Shown here piece after piece: positions 36,301-44,408 of a stretch of 64,000 nucleotides of DNA (its first letter is position 1; the number at the start of each line of letters is the position of its first letter). The notes below the pieces were generated by a model that saw only the letters and a list, made by a program, of their open reading frames with translations, had not been told where the DNA came from and searched no databases. The position numbers were made by a program, and so were the translations under genes. The stretch comes from Sphingopyxis sp. DBS4 (GTDB taxonomy: Bacteria; Pseudomonadota; Alphaproteobacteria; Sphingomonadales; Sphingomonadaceae), in the NCBI RefSeq assembly GCF_024628865.1, contig NZ_CP102384.1, positions 3,793,001-3,857,000 on the forward strand, given 5' to 3'.

Positions 36301-36617
36301 CGGCGATCCGAGAACGGCTCGAGAATGACGTCCCGCTCACGGAGGCAATCCGTGAGGGCATGACCGAGAAGATGCGCGCGGTGATCATGACCGGTTTCGT
36401 GCCCGCGATCGGCTTCGTGCCGATGGCGATCGCGACCGGAACCGGCGCCGAAGTGCAGAAGCCGCTCGCGACCACCGTCATCGGCGGCCTCATCGCGGCG
36501 ACTATCCTGACGCTTCTCGTCCTGCCCGCGATCGCCAAGGTCTTACTCGGGTCGAACTGGCAGCCCGGTTTCATGAAACGCAAATCCGAACCGGCCGGCA
36601 CGCCGGTCACTGAATAG
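33375..36617 (+). CDS. czcA: CzcA-type RND heavy-metal efflux permease
   Basis: Proton-driven inner-membrane pump for Zn, Co, Cd or Ni. The 1080-residue protein has the RND layout: twelve spans and two large periplasmic loops. The TM4 relay signature is DFGLIVDGAVIIIEN with Asp426, Asp432 and Glu439, the HME1-type pattern, unlike the CusA-type gene at 51713. It starts 3 nt after czcB and is followed by DUF190 10 nt later. An insertion at about residues 145-165 (KNPDGKGAKKVAGQPG) is a feature of the NccA/CnrA branch, so nickel or cobalt is plausible. Confidence 0.92.
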   Translation: MIAKLMALSVRARWAVLFLFLVIAGLGVWQLTKLPIDAVPDITNKQVQINTIDPRLSPVEIEKLVTYPIEISLAGIPGLETTRSISRNGFSQVTAIFTDETDLYFARQQVGERLLQAGENLPDGAQPQIGPVTTGLGEVVMYTVGYKNPDGKGAKKVAGQPGWQPDGSYLTPEGDILTDEIAKSGYLRTVQDWIVSPQLKSVGGVAGVDSIGGYAKTFVVEPDPTRLTSYGISYSELGEALERANLAVGANYYNRAGEAYLVRVDARVRSVDEIRNAVVATRGGVPVTVGQLANVKIGGDLRTGAGSMNGKEAVIGTVLMLIGQNSRTVAEDVSAKIAQVSKTLPPGVEVKVVLDRAKLVNATVGTVEKNLTEGALLVAAALFFLLGNWRAAIIAVLVIPFSFLMMAMGMNAFRVPGNLMSLGALDFGLIVDGAVIIIENCLARLAHRQEHEGRLLNLRERLEETMRASQEMIKPTVFGQAIILLAFAPLLMFTGVEGKTFSPMAITIMLALVAAFILAITLVPALVALMIRGKVAEKEVWAIRKSKERYLPLLDKALAKPWAFIAGGFAFFVLAIPAFGLLGSEFIPQLDEKNMALASTRVPSVSLEQSLAMQRNVETAISSLPEVELMFSKTGTAEVATDPMPPNISDGFVILKPQDQWPADVNSKADVVERIEKAAGGQLGQLYEVSQPIQLRFNELIAGVRGDVAIKLYGDDLDKMSLAANEMVRVLQGIPGAGSVKADQVGGAPTLDVKLDRNAIARYGLSVQEVADTVSAALGGRESGLLYEGDRRFDITVRVPDATRVNLDDIRALPVLLPSEGGNRGQIPLAQVAQIRLTEGLNQISRENGKRRVVVQVNLEGRDAGSFVAEAQAKIANVKLPAGYYLEWGGQFESLQAASKRLSIVVPLCFAGIFILLYMALGTFGRATAVFLAVPLGLAGGVFTLALTGINFSVSAAVGFICLAGVAVLNGLVVMTAIRERLENDVPLTEAIREGMTEKMRAVIMTGFVPAIGFVPMAIATGTGAEVQKPLATTVIGGLIAATILTLLVLPAIAKVLLGSNWQPGFMKRKSEPAGTPVTE

Positions 36618-36626
36618 GAGAGGATC

Positions 36627-36971
36627 ATGCAAAAAGCGTCCAAGCTCTTGCGCGTCTATACCGACGAGTCTGCCTTCTTCGGCGATCAACGTGTCTTCGA
36701 GTTCATTGCCGAACTCGCCCGCCAGCAAAAGCTGGCGGGGGTGACCGTCCTCGAAGCGGTCCTCGGTTTCGGACGCTCGGCGCATCTCCATCGCAAGCAT
36801 GCGCTGGAGAATGACCGGGCGGTCGTGATCGAGATCATCGACGAGGAGCAGCGGCTCCGCGACTTTGCGGCGCAGCTGACCGAAATACCGGACGTCGGGC
36901 TAATCACGCTCGAAGCGGTCGACATCCTCGGCGGGAAATCCGCCGCGGAGCCTCCCGATGTCCAGAGCTGA
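36627..36971 (+). CDS. DUF190 protein
   Basis: A 114-residue cytoplasmic protein with ferredoxin-like, PII-like alternation: KASKLLRVYTDESAFFGDQR, VTVLEAVLGFGRSAHLHRKH, then VVIEIIDEEQRLRDFAAQL. This is the DUF190 signature. DUF190 genes often accompany CrcB fluoride channels or metal pumps; a small regulatory role like PII is inferred from fold. TAGGAGAGG provides its ribosome site. It is the fourth gene of the czc operon. Confidence 0.85.
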   Translation: MQKASKLLRVYTDESAFFGDQRVFEFIAELARQQKLAGVTVLEAVLGFGRSAHLHRKHALENDRAVVIEIIDEEQRLRDFAAQLTEIPDVGLITLEAVDILGGKSAAEPPDVQS

Positions 36972-37052
36972 CCGGCAAATTGCCGGTTTCCACCGCGGCG
37001 CAGGTCCCCGGCCTGCGTCGCGGACCAGCTTGCCGGAGCGAGGGGGCGGCCG

Positions 37053-37523
37053 ATGTTTTCGGTAGGCTCCTCGCTCCGCCTGCCGGTCCCGATCGGGCGG
37101 GTATGGCGGCTGATCGTCGACATCGAGCGGTACGGTGACTGGCATCCGACGCTCCGCTTCACCGATCGCCCCGGTGATGAAGAGCGACTGGACTATGTCT
37201 ACTCCCCGCGCGGGCCGCGAGGCCCCGAGCTGTCGGCCGAGGGCCGGATCACCGGTCTCGACTGGCTCTCGGGTTTTTCATGGCGGACGGGCCTGCGCGG
37301 TCTGCTCGTCATCGAGGAAAGCTACCGGCTCGAAAAGCTCGGTCAGGGTGTCGAGGTGACCCACCGGCTCGACTGCCGCGGGTTCTTCTCCTGGCTCGGC
37401 TATCCCTTTCTGCGCCGTGCCTGCTCGGTTTTCCTGCGCCGCTCGAACGCAGCGCTCGAAAAGCATTTCCGCCGCACCACCGTCCAGTCCCGCTACGCGC
37501 GGCCGAGCGGACGGCGCGCATGA
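37053..37523 (+). CDS. SRPBCC (START-like) family protein, first copy
   Basis: A 156-residue protein of the polyketide-cyclase/START superfamily: PVPIGRVWRLIVDIERYGDW, HPTLRFTD, then EESYRLEKLGQGVEVTHRLD and a C-terminal helix (RRACSVFLRRSNAALEKHF). The fold makes a hydrophobic pocket that binds lipids or hydrophobic ligands. It follows DUF190 by 81 nt in the efflux operon. A second SRPBCC gene, 43492, follows the next RND gene. Why a pocket protein follows each RND pump is not known. Confidence 0.8.
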   Translation: MFSVGSSLRLPVPIGRVWRLIVDIERYGDWHPTLRFTDRPGDEERLDYVYSPRGPRGPELSAEGRITGLDWLSGFSWRTGLRGLLVIEESYRLEKLGQGVEVTHRLDCRGFFSWLGYPFLRRACSVFLRRSNAALEKHFRRTTVQSRYARPSGRRA

Positions 37524-37602
37524 TTTTAGTTTCGAAACCTGGCCGTCGGAGGCCCCTCTCATTCGCCCCCCTCACCACGGGCAGGGATCTCCGGCGGTAA
37601 GG

Positions 37603-37647
37603 GAGGTGCGGGAGCCGGGTCGCATCCCGCAGAGGCTCCCGCACCTC
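37603..37647 (+). terminator. Strong hairpin between SRPBCC and the P1B-ATPase gene
   Basis: GAGGTGCGGGAGCC (37603-37616) pairs perfectly with GGCTCCCGCACCTC (37634-37647), 14 bp around a 17-nt loop. There is no T tract, so it may be a factor-dependent terminator, processing site or attenuator dividing the operon. Confidence 0.55.
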
Positions 37648-37713
37648 ATCCTGCCGTGCGTTTAACATGCGCCCCGATCGCAATGCCGATCGCCAAGAGA
37701 AAAGGATGGCATC

Positions 37714-40254
37714 ATGAGTGACCAGTTGCGGCTCGATATTCCGCTTCTCCTTCCCGAGGTCGCCGATACCGCCGACCGCTGCGTCGCGCGCCTCACGAGC
37801 GAACTCGAAGGACGTGACGGCGTCGACAAGGTCCATGTTGTTCGCTCAAGCGACGGTTCGCCGCCGCAGCTCTGCATTCACTATCGGCCGGACATACTCC
37901 CGCTCGAACGGGTGCGCCAGCTGGCGCGCAGCGCCGGCGCCGTACTCACCGGTCGATATCAGCATCTCTTCTGGAACGATCTCGAAGGTGTCGGCCACGC
38001 CCGGCGTGCGCGGACGATCGGGCTGCGCCTTCGCGAAATTCCCGGCGTGATCGAGGCCGAAGTCGGCGCGGCGGGGACGTTGCGCGCCGAGTTCGAGCGC
38101 TCGGAAACCTCCATCGAGACGATCAGAAAGATACTTTTGGATATGGGCGTTACCCGGAAATCGGCCGCCGTCGCCGCGGCTGTCCCGGCCCAAGAAGGCC
38201 ACATCCATGGTGACGATGGCCATGATCACGGCCCCGATCATGCCCATGGGCCGGACCATAAACATGGCCACAAGGGATCGGATGATCATGATCATGGTCA
38301 TGATCATGGCGGAATATTCGGTGAGCGCACCGAGCTGATCTTTGCGCTCCTCTGCGGCCTCGTCCTCGGCATCGGCTTCGCCATCGAGAAATCGGGCGTC
38401 GCTCCCGAATGGGTCAGCTTCGGCTTCTATCTCGCGGCCTATGGCTTCGGCTGCTGGTTCACCGTCCGCGAAGCGATCGAAAATCTGAGGCTCAAGCGCT
38501 TCGAGATCGACACGCTCATGCTCGTTGCCGCAGCGGGCGCGGCGGCGCTAGGGGCATGGGCCGAAGGCGCGCTGCTGCTCTTCCTCTTCAGCCTTGGTCA
38601 CGCCCTCGAACATTATGCCATGGGACGAGCCAAGCGCGCTATCGAGGCGCTCGCCGAACTCGCGCCGCAGACCGCGATCGTAAAGAGCGCCGACGGCAGC
38701 ACGCGCGAAGTGTCGGTCGAACTGCTGCAGATCGGCGACACCGTCGTCGTCAAGCCCAACGAGCGGCTCCCGGCCGACGGATTCGTGACAGTGGGCCGCA
38801 CCGCGGTCAATCAGGCGCCCGTCACCGGCGAAAGCGTGCCCGTCGACAAGGAACCGGTGGCGGACCGGGTGCTGGCCGCCGCCAAGCCCGATGGGCTCGA
38901 TGCGAAATATCGTGTCTTTGCGGGCACCATCAACGGCTATGGCGCGATCGAGATCGCGGTCACGCGGCTTGCCGCCGACACCACGCTCGCCAAGGTCGTC
39001 AAGATGGTGAGCGAGGCGGAAACGCAGAAGTCGCCGACCCAGCGCTTCACCGACAAGTTCGAGCGCATTTTCGTGCCGAGCGTGCTCGCCCTCGTGTTCG
39101 TCCTGCTCTTCGCCTGGGTCGTCGTCGATGAGCCTTTCCGCGACAGCTTCTACCGCGCAATGGCGGTCCTCGTCGCGGCAAGCCCATGCGCGCTCGCGAT
39201 CGCGACGCCGAGCGCTGTGCTTTCGGGCGTCGCGCGCGCCGCGCGCGGCGGGGTGCTCGTGAAAGGCGGCGGGCCTCTCGAGAATCTGGGATCGCTGACC
39301 GCGCTCGCCTTCGACAAGACGGGTACATTGACCGAGGGCAAGCCGCGCATCACCGATGTCGTGCCCGCTACCGGCGTGCCCAAGGAAGAGTTGCTTCGCA
39401 TCGCCGTCGCGGTCGAGCGGCTCAGCGACCATCCGCTTGCCGCCGCGATCGCGCGCGATGGCGAGGCCATGCTGACCTCGGCGCGCGTGCCGGTGGCGGA
39501 CGACCTCAACAGCCTCACGGGGCGCGGCGTTACCGCGAAGGTCGAAGGCGAGACTGTCCAGATCGGAAAGGTGGAGATGTTCGGGACCGACGGCATCGCG
39601 CCGATCGGCGACGAAGTGGCGACGGCGATTGCCGGCCTTCGCGAACAGGGCCGCACGACGATGGTGGTCCGTATGGGCGACCGCGATCTGGGCGCGATCG
39701 GTCTGATGGACACGCCGCGCGAAGCGGCGCGCACGGCGATCGCTAGGCTCCGCGAGCTCGGGATCAGACGTATGATCATGATCTCGGGCGATCACCAGAA
39801 GGTCGCCGAGTCGATCGCCGCCGAAGTCGGGATCGACGAGGCCTGGGGCGACCTGATGCCCGATCAGAAGGTCGACGCCATTCGCGATCTCAAGGCCGAG
39901 CAGCCGGTGGCCATGGTGGGCGACGGGGTCAATGACGCGCCCGCGATGGCGAGCGCAACCGTCGGCATCGCCATGGGCGCCGCTGGGTCGGACGTCGCCC
40001 TCGAAACCGCCGATGTCGCGCTCATGGCCGACGATCTTGCCCATCTGCCCTTCGCCATCGGGCTCAGCCGGCAGACGCGGCGGATCATCCGCCAGAATCT
40101 CGTAGTGAGCCTCGGCGTCGTGGTCGTGCTCGTGCCGGCAACCATCCTCGGGCTGGGCATCGGCCCCGCGGTGGCCGCGCATGAGGGCTCGACACTGGTC
40201 GTGGTCGCCAACGCGCTACGGCTCCTCGCCTATCGCGACCGCAGCGCGGCCTGA
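37714..40254 (+). CDS. P1B-4-type heavy-metal translocating ATPase with His-rich linker
   Basis: ATP-driven exporter of divalent ions across the inner membrane. The 846-residue protein has TGES (371-374), the TM6 metal motif SPC (490-492), phosphorylation site DKTGT (Asp534), an HP-type SDHPLAAAI, GDGVNDAPA and the TM8 motif HEGST (His823). SPC with HEGxT is the P1B-4 pattern, linked with Co, Zn, Cd, Ni or Fe. The N-terminus has two HMA-like domains that lack CxxC, followed by a His/Asp-rich linker at residues 161-199 that probably binds metal. It lies between two RND genes. Confidence 0.9.
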   Translation: MSDQLRLDIPLLLPEVADTADRCVARLTSELEGRDGVDKVHVVRSSDGSPPQLCIHYRPDILPLERVRQLARSAGAVLTGRYQHLFWNDLEGVGHARRARTIGLRLREIPGVIEAEVGAAGTLRAEFERSETSIETIRKILLDMGVTRKSAAVAAAVPAQEGHIHGDDGHDHGPDHAHGPDHKHGHKGSDDHDHGHDHGGIFGERTELIFALLCGLVLGIGFAIEKSGVAPEWVSFGFYLAAYGFGCWFTVREAIENLRLKRFEIDTLMLVAAAGAAALGAWAEGALLLFLFSLGHALEHYAMGRAKRAIEALAELAPQTAIVKSADGSTREVSVELLQIGDTVVVKPNERLPADGFVTVGRTAVNQAPVTGESVPVDKEPVADRVLAAAKPDGLDAKYRVFAGTINGYGAIEIAVTRLAADTTLAKVVKMVSEAETQKSPTQRFTDKFERIFVPSVLALVFVLLFAWVVVDEPFRDSFYRAMAVLVAASPCALAIATPSAVLSGVARAARGGVLVKGGGPLENLGSLTALAFDKTGTLTEGKPRITDVVPATGVPKEELLRIAVAVERLSDHPLAAAIARDGEAMLTSARVPVADDLNSLTGRGVTAKVEGETVQIGKVEMFGTDGIAPIGDEVATAIAGLREQGRTTMVVRMGDRDLGAIGLMDTPREAARTAIARLRELGIRRMIMISGDHQKVAESIAAEVGIDEAWGDLMPDQKVDAIRDLKAEQPVAMVGDGVNDAPAMASATVGIAMGAAGSDVALETADVALMADDLAHLPFAIGLSRQTRRIIRQNLVVSLGVVVVLVPATILGLGIGPAVAAHEGSTLVVVANALRLLAYRDRSAA

Positions 40255-40298
40255 GAGGCCAACGCGGCGGCGAGGCGAGACCGGAAAGGGGAGAGCGG

Positions 40299-43200
40299 AT
40301 GAACTTCAAGAATATCTCGGCCTGGTCCATCCGGAACCCGATCCCGCCGCTCGTCATGTTCTTCGGCCTGACGGTCGCGGGGATCGTCTCCTTCCTCATG
40401 ATGGGGGTCCAAAGCGATCCCGACATCGATTTTCCGGGCGCGATCGTCATCATCGCGCAGCCGGGCGCCGCACCCACCGAACTCGAAACGCAGGTCACCC
40501 AGCGCGTCGAAGCGGCGGTGCGCACGATCGAGGGGATCGACGAGCTCAACTCGACCGTCACCGAGGGCCAGTCGCAGACCTTCGTCCAGTTCGCGATCGG
40601 GACGCCGATCGACCGGGCGGTCACCGATATCCGCGACAAGATCACCCAGATAAGGAGCAACCTGCCGAACGGCATCCTCGAACCGCAGGTCATCCGCCTG
40701 TCGACCTCGGGCAATACGCTGGCTTATTGGTCGGCTTCGGCCACCGACATGACGCTCGAGGAATTGAGCTGGTATGTCGATAATGTCGTCGCCAAGCGGC
40801 TGATTGCCGTCCCCGGCATGGGCGACGCCTATCGACGGGGCGGCGTCAGCCGCGAAATCCGCGTCATCCTCAACCCCGAACGCATGCGCGCTTACGGCCT
40901 GACTGCCGCCGCGGTGAACACCCAGCTCGTCCAGCTCAACGTCAACGCCGCGGGCGGCCGGATGGAGGTCGCTGGATCGGAACAGGCGGTGCGCATCCTC
41001 GGCAATGCCAGTAGCGCGAACGCGCTCGGCGAAACCCTGATCTCGGTCGGCACCAACCGCACCGTGCGCCTCGCGGACATCGCCGAGGTCAAGGACCTCT
41101 ACGCCGAGCAGCGCTCGGTCTCGAAGCAGGACGGACGGCAGGTGCTGACCTTCGGGTTCGAGCGCGCGAAGGGCGCCTCCGACGTCACCGTCTATGACGC
41201 GGCGGTCGAGGAGTTGCGCAAGCTCGAGAAGGAAAACCCCAAGATCAAGTTCACCGAGCTGTTCAGCGATATCGAATATACCAAGGGCCAATATCATTCG
41301 GCGATCAACGCGATGGTCGAGGGCGCGATCCTCGCGGTCATCGTCGTCTTCCTGTTCCTGCGCGACTGGCGCGCGACCCTTATCTCGGCGCTCGCAATCC
41401 CGCTCTCGGCGGTCCCGACCTTCCTCTTCATGGACCTGATGGGCTTCTCGCTCAACATGATGACCCTGCTCGCGCTCAGCCTTGTCGCCGGCGTCCTCGT
41501 CGACGACGCGATCGTCGAGATCGAGAATATCGTCCGCCACATGCGGATGGGCAAATCCGCTTACCAGGCCTCGATCGACGCCGCCGACGAGATTGGCCTG
41601 GCCGTGCTCGCGACCACCATGACGATCGTCGCGGTCTTCCTGCCCGTCGGGCTGATGCCGGGGGTCGCCGGACAATATTTCAAGAATTTCGGGCTGACCG
41701 TCGTCGCGGCGGTGCTGATGAGCCTCGCGGTCGCGCGCATGATCACGCCGATGCTCGCCGCTTATTTTCTCTCCGCGCAGGGTCCGCAGAAGCATGGCGA
41801 AGGCCCGCTGATCGACACCTATATGCGCGTGCTGCGCTGGAGCCTCGATGCCAGGGCCGCCGATGCGGCCCGCGCCCGAGGCGATCGCTGGAAATGGCTC
41901 GCCTACATCAAGGATCACCGGCTCTGGGTCGTCGGTATCGGGGTACTCGCGCTCTTCGCGACCATCTTCAGCTTCTCGCTGCTCCCGATGACCTTCCAGC
42001 CGTCGATCGATTCCGACACGAGCCGCGTCGCAATCCAGCTCGCTCCGGGTGCAACGCTCGAACAAACCGAGGCAGTGGCCGACGAGGTGACCGATCTCAT
42101 GAAGCGCGACCCGCTCGTCGAATCCGCCTTGTCGCGGATCGATGTCGGCACGGCGACGGTCTATCTGAAATTGCGCAAGGACCGCGAACTCACCTCGACC
42201 GAGTTCGAAAAGGACCGCGCGCCGCGGCTGGCTGCGGTTCCCGATGCGCGCATCAACTTCCAGTCGCAGCATGGCGGCGGTGGCGGCAGCAGCCGCGACA
42301 TCTCGATCACACTCGGCAGCGACGACCCGAAGAAGCTTGAAGATGTCGGCAACCGGCTGCTTGCCGAAATGGCCAAGGTGAAGGAAATCCGCTCGCCGCG
42401 CGTCGAGGGCAATCTTCAGCGCCCCGAGATCGTCATTCGCCCGCGCTTTGCGCTCGCCGCGCAGCTCGGGGTGACGACACAGGCCCTCAGCCAGTCGATC
42501 CGCGTCGCGACGCTTGGTGAGATTGACCAGAACAGCGCGAAATTCTCGCTATCCGATCGGCAAATCCCGGTTCGCGTCGCGCTCGCGGAAACCGCGCGCG
42601 AGCGGCTCGATACGCTCCGCAATATGCCGGTCCCGACCCGCAACGGCGGAACGGTGCCGCTCTCGGTCGTCGCTGAGATCGGCTTTGGCGCCGGCCCGAC
42701 CCAGATCAATCGCACCAATCAGGTGCGCCAGCTCACCATCGGGGCCGACCTCGCCCCGGGTCTGGTGACGGGTCAGGCGATGGAAAAAGTCGAGGCGCTG
42801 CCCGCGCTCAAGCAGCTTCCCGCCGGCGTCACGCGGCTCGTGCTCGGCAGCGCCAAATGGCAGGCCGAGATGCTGCGTAACTTCGCAATCGCGGTGGTGT
42901 CGGGCATCTTCCTCGTGCTCGCCGTTCTGATCCTGCTCTATCGCAAGATCATCCCGCCCTTCGTCAACATGGGTTCGCTGCTGCTCGCCCCGCTCGGCGG
43001 TGCGATCGCGTTGCTCTTGACCGGCTATCCGCTGTCGCTCCCCGTCTTCATCGGGGTGCTGATGCTGCTCGGTATCGTCGGCAAGAACAGCATTCTGCTC
43101 GTCGATTTTGCGATCGAGGAAATGGCGTCCGGCGTGCCGCGCGACGAGGCGATCGTCGACGCGGGGCACAAGCGCGCGCAGCCGATCCTGATGACCACGG

Positions 43201-43478
43201 TCGCGATGGTCGCGGGCATGATCCCGACCGCGCTGTCGCTCACCGGCGACGGTGCATGGCGCGCGCCGATGGCGGTCACGGTGATCGGCGGTCTCATCCT
43301 TTCGACGATGCTGACGCTGCTGATCGTACCGGCGTCCTTCAGCCTTGCGGCGGGCTTCGAGCGCCGGATGGCCCCGCGCCTGCGCCGCTGGTTCACGACC
43401 GGCGGCGCGCACGCCGACCCATCGCCTGCGGGCGTCACCGACATCGGCGCGGGGCAAAGCCCGGCGGCCGATCGATAG
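40299..43478 (+). CDS. RND efflux permease (HAE/AcrB-like), without adjacent adaptor
   Basis: Twelve-span proton-driven exporter of 1059 residues. The TM4 relay reads SLVAGVLVDDAIVEIENI with the paired Asp of the HAE branch rather than the DFG...DG...EN of metal pumps. The N-terminus MNFKNISAWSIRNPIPPLVM and the C-terminal LLILVDFAIEEMASG-type segment (LGIVGKNSILLVDFAIEEMA) are characteristic. It starts 44 nt after the P1B-4 ATPase and has no own adaptor or outer-membrane gene. It may use CzcB/CzcC or export a different substrate. Confidence 0.88.
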   Translation: MNFKNISAWSIRNPIPPLVMFFGLTVAGIVSFLMMGVQSDPDIDFPGAIVIIAQPGAAPTELETQVTQRVEAAVRTIEGIDELNSTVTEGQSQTFVQFAIGTPIDRAVTDIRDKITQIRSNLPNGILEPQVIRLSTSGNTLAYWSASATDMTLEELSWYVDNVVAKRLIAVPGMGDAYRRGGVSREIRVILNPERMRAYGLTAAAVNTQLVQLNVNAAGGRMEVAGSEQAVRILGNASSANALGETLISVGTNRTVRLADIAEVKDLYAEQRSVSKQDGRQVLTFGFERAKGASDVTVYDAAVEELRKLEKENPKIKFTELFSDIEYTKGQYHSAINAMVEGAILAVIVVFLFLRDWRATLISALAIPLSAVPTFLFMDLMGFSLNMMTLLALSLVAGVLVDDAIVEIENIVRHMRMGKSAYQASIDAADEIGLAVLATTMTIVAVFLPVGLMPGVAGQYFKNFGLTVVAAVLMSLAVARMITPMLAAYFLSAQGPQKHGEGPLIDTYMRVLRWSLDARAADAARARGDRWKWLAYIKDHRLWVVGIGVLALFATIFSFSLLPMTFQPSIDSDTSRVAIQLAPGATLEQTEAVADEVTDLMKRDPLVESALSRIDVGTATVYLKLRKDRELTSTEFEKDRAPRLAAVPDARINFQSQHGGGGGSSRDISITLGSDDPKKLEDVGNRLLAEMAKVKEIRSPRVEGNLQRPEIVIRPRFALAAQLGVTTQALSQSIRVATLGEIDQNSAKFSLSDRQIPVRVALAETARERLDTLRNMPVPTRNGGTVPLSVVAEIGFGAGPTQINRTNQVRQLTIGADLAPGLVTGQAMEKVEALPALKQLPAGVTRLVLGSAKWQAEMLRNFAIAVVSGIFLVLAVLILLYRKIIPPFVNMGSLLLAPLGGAIALLLTGYPLSLPVFIGVLMLLGIVGKNSILLVDFAIEEMASGVPRDEAIVDAGHKRAQPILMTTVAMVAGMIPTALSLTGDGAWRAPMAVTVIGGLILSTMLTLLIVPASFSLAAGFERRMAPRLRRWFTTGGAHADPSPAGVTDIGAGQSPAADR

Positions 43479-43491
43479 AGGAGTGAAGTTG

Positions 43492-43977
43492 ATGGAGTTC
43501 GAGCGGGAGCATGACCTCCCCTATAGTCCGGAACAGATATGGGCGGTCCTCGGCGATTTCGAGAACCACCGGATCTGGAATCCCTATGTCCGGATCGAGC
43601 GGCTTGCCGAGGACCCGATCGCGATCCGCTATTCGATGCGAATGGATCCCAACAAGCCCAAGTTTCTCGAAGTCTCCGCGACGGTCCTTTCCGCGCGCTC
43701 CGGCGAGGAACTGATTCTCGACGTAAAGCCGAGCTTCATCCTCCAGTTCGAGGAGAGCTATATCCTGACCCGGACGCCGGAAGGGACCAAATTCCTCCAT
43801 CGCTATCGCTGCCGCGGACCTTTTGCCTGGCTCCGGCTTCCCGGCATCCAGACGAGCTTTCAAAGGATGCTCGCATCGATCGACGGCATCCTGCTCAGCT
43901 ACCTCAAGTCCAAGTACAGCAAGCCGCAATCGCCGCCGCGGCGGCCCAAGTCGAAGTTCAAAGGTGGTCGGCGATGA
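43492..43977 (+). CDS. SRPBCC (START-like) family protein, second copy
   Basis: A 161-residue protein with the START-like start EREHDLPYSPEQIWAVLGDF, ENHRIWNPYVRIERLAEDPI, then EESYILTRTPEGTKFLHRYR and a basic tail. GAGGAG lies 6 nt before the ATG. It follows the RND gene by 13 nt and overlaps dsbB by 4 nt, so it is a firm member of the operon. It differs clearly from the copy at 37053 in sequence, yet keeps the ESY(x)L(x)R pattern. Substrate unknown; a hydrophobic ligand is likely. Confidence 0.8.
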   Translation: MEFEREHDLPYSPEQIWAVLGDFENHRIWNPYVRIERLAEDPIAIRYSMRMDPNKPKFLEVSATVLSARSGEELILDVKPSFILQFEESYILTRTPEGTKFLHRYRCRGPFAWLRLPGIQTSFQRMLASIDGILLSYLKSKYSKPQSPPRRPKSKFKGGRR

Positions 43978-44408
43978 CGAGCTTTCCGATGCTCGCGCCG
44001 CACAAATGGCGTCCGCTCGGCGCGGCCTGGGCAATTGCCCTCCTGTCGAGCCTAGCTGTCCTCTTCGTCGGTGAGGTCATGGGCCAGGCGCCGTGCGATC
44101 TCTGCTGGTTCCAGCGCGCTTTCATGTTTCCGCTCGCGATCATTCTCGGCATCGCGGCGTTCATGTCGGACCGCGCCGTCGTTCCTTATGGGCTGGCGCT
44201 GGCTTTCGGCGGCGGTCTCGTCGCTTTCTATCACAGCCTGCTCTACGTCGGCGTCATTCCGGCCCAGATCGTCCCCTGTACCGGCGGCCCGTCATGCTCG
44301 GGAGAGAGCATGGCAATCGGAGGCGTGCCGCTGCCCCTCCTGTCGCTGGCCGCGTTTGCGCTCATCCTTATCCTCTTGCTCAACTTCCAAAGGAGACTGA
44401 AATCATGA
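43974..44408 (+). CDS. dsbB: Disulfide bond formation protein DsbB-like
   Basis: Inner-membrane quinone-linked oxidase that recharges DsbA. The 144-residue protein has four spans, the catalytic pair Cys41-x-x-Cys44 in GQAPCDLCWFQRAF, and the periplasmic pair Cys102 and Cys108 in VPCTGGPSC. It overlaps the SRPBCC gene upstream (ATGA) and the DsbA gene downstream (4 nt). Short form of DsbB as in other thiol-redox cassettes. Confidence 0.88.
   Translation: MTSFPMLAPHKWRPLGAAWAIALLSSLAVLFVGEVMGQAPCDLCWFQRAFMFPLAIILGIAAFMSDRAVVPYGLALAFGGGLVAFYHSLLYVGVIPAQIVPCTGGPSCSGESMAIGGVPLPLLSLAAFALILILLLNFQRRLKS

Noticed and set aside
38548..42272. Long minus-strand open frames opposite the P1B-ATPase and RND genes
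   Set aside because: Shadow frames; the + strand genes carry all catalytic motifs.
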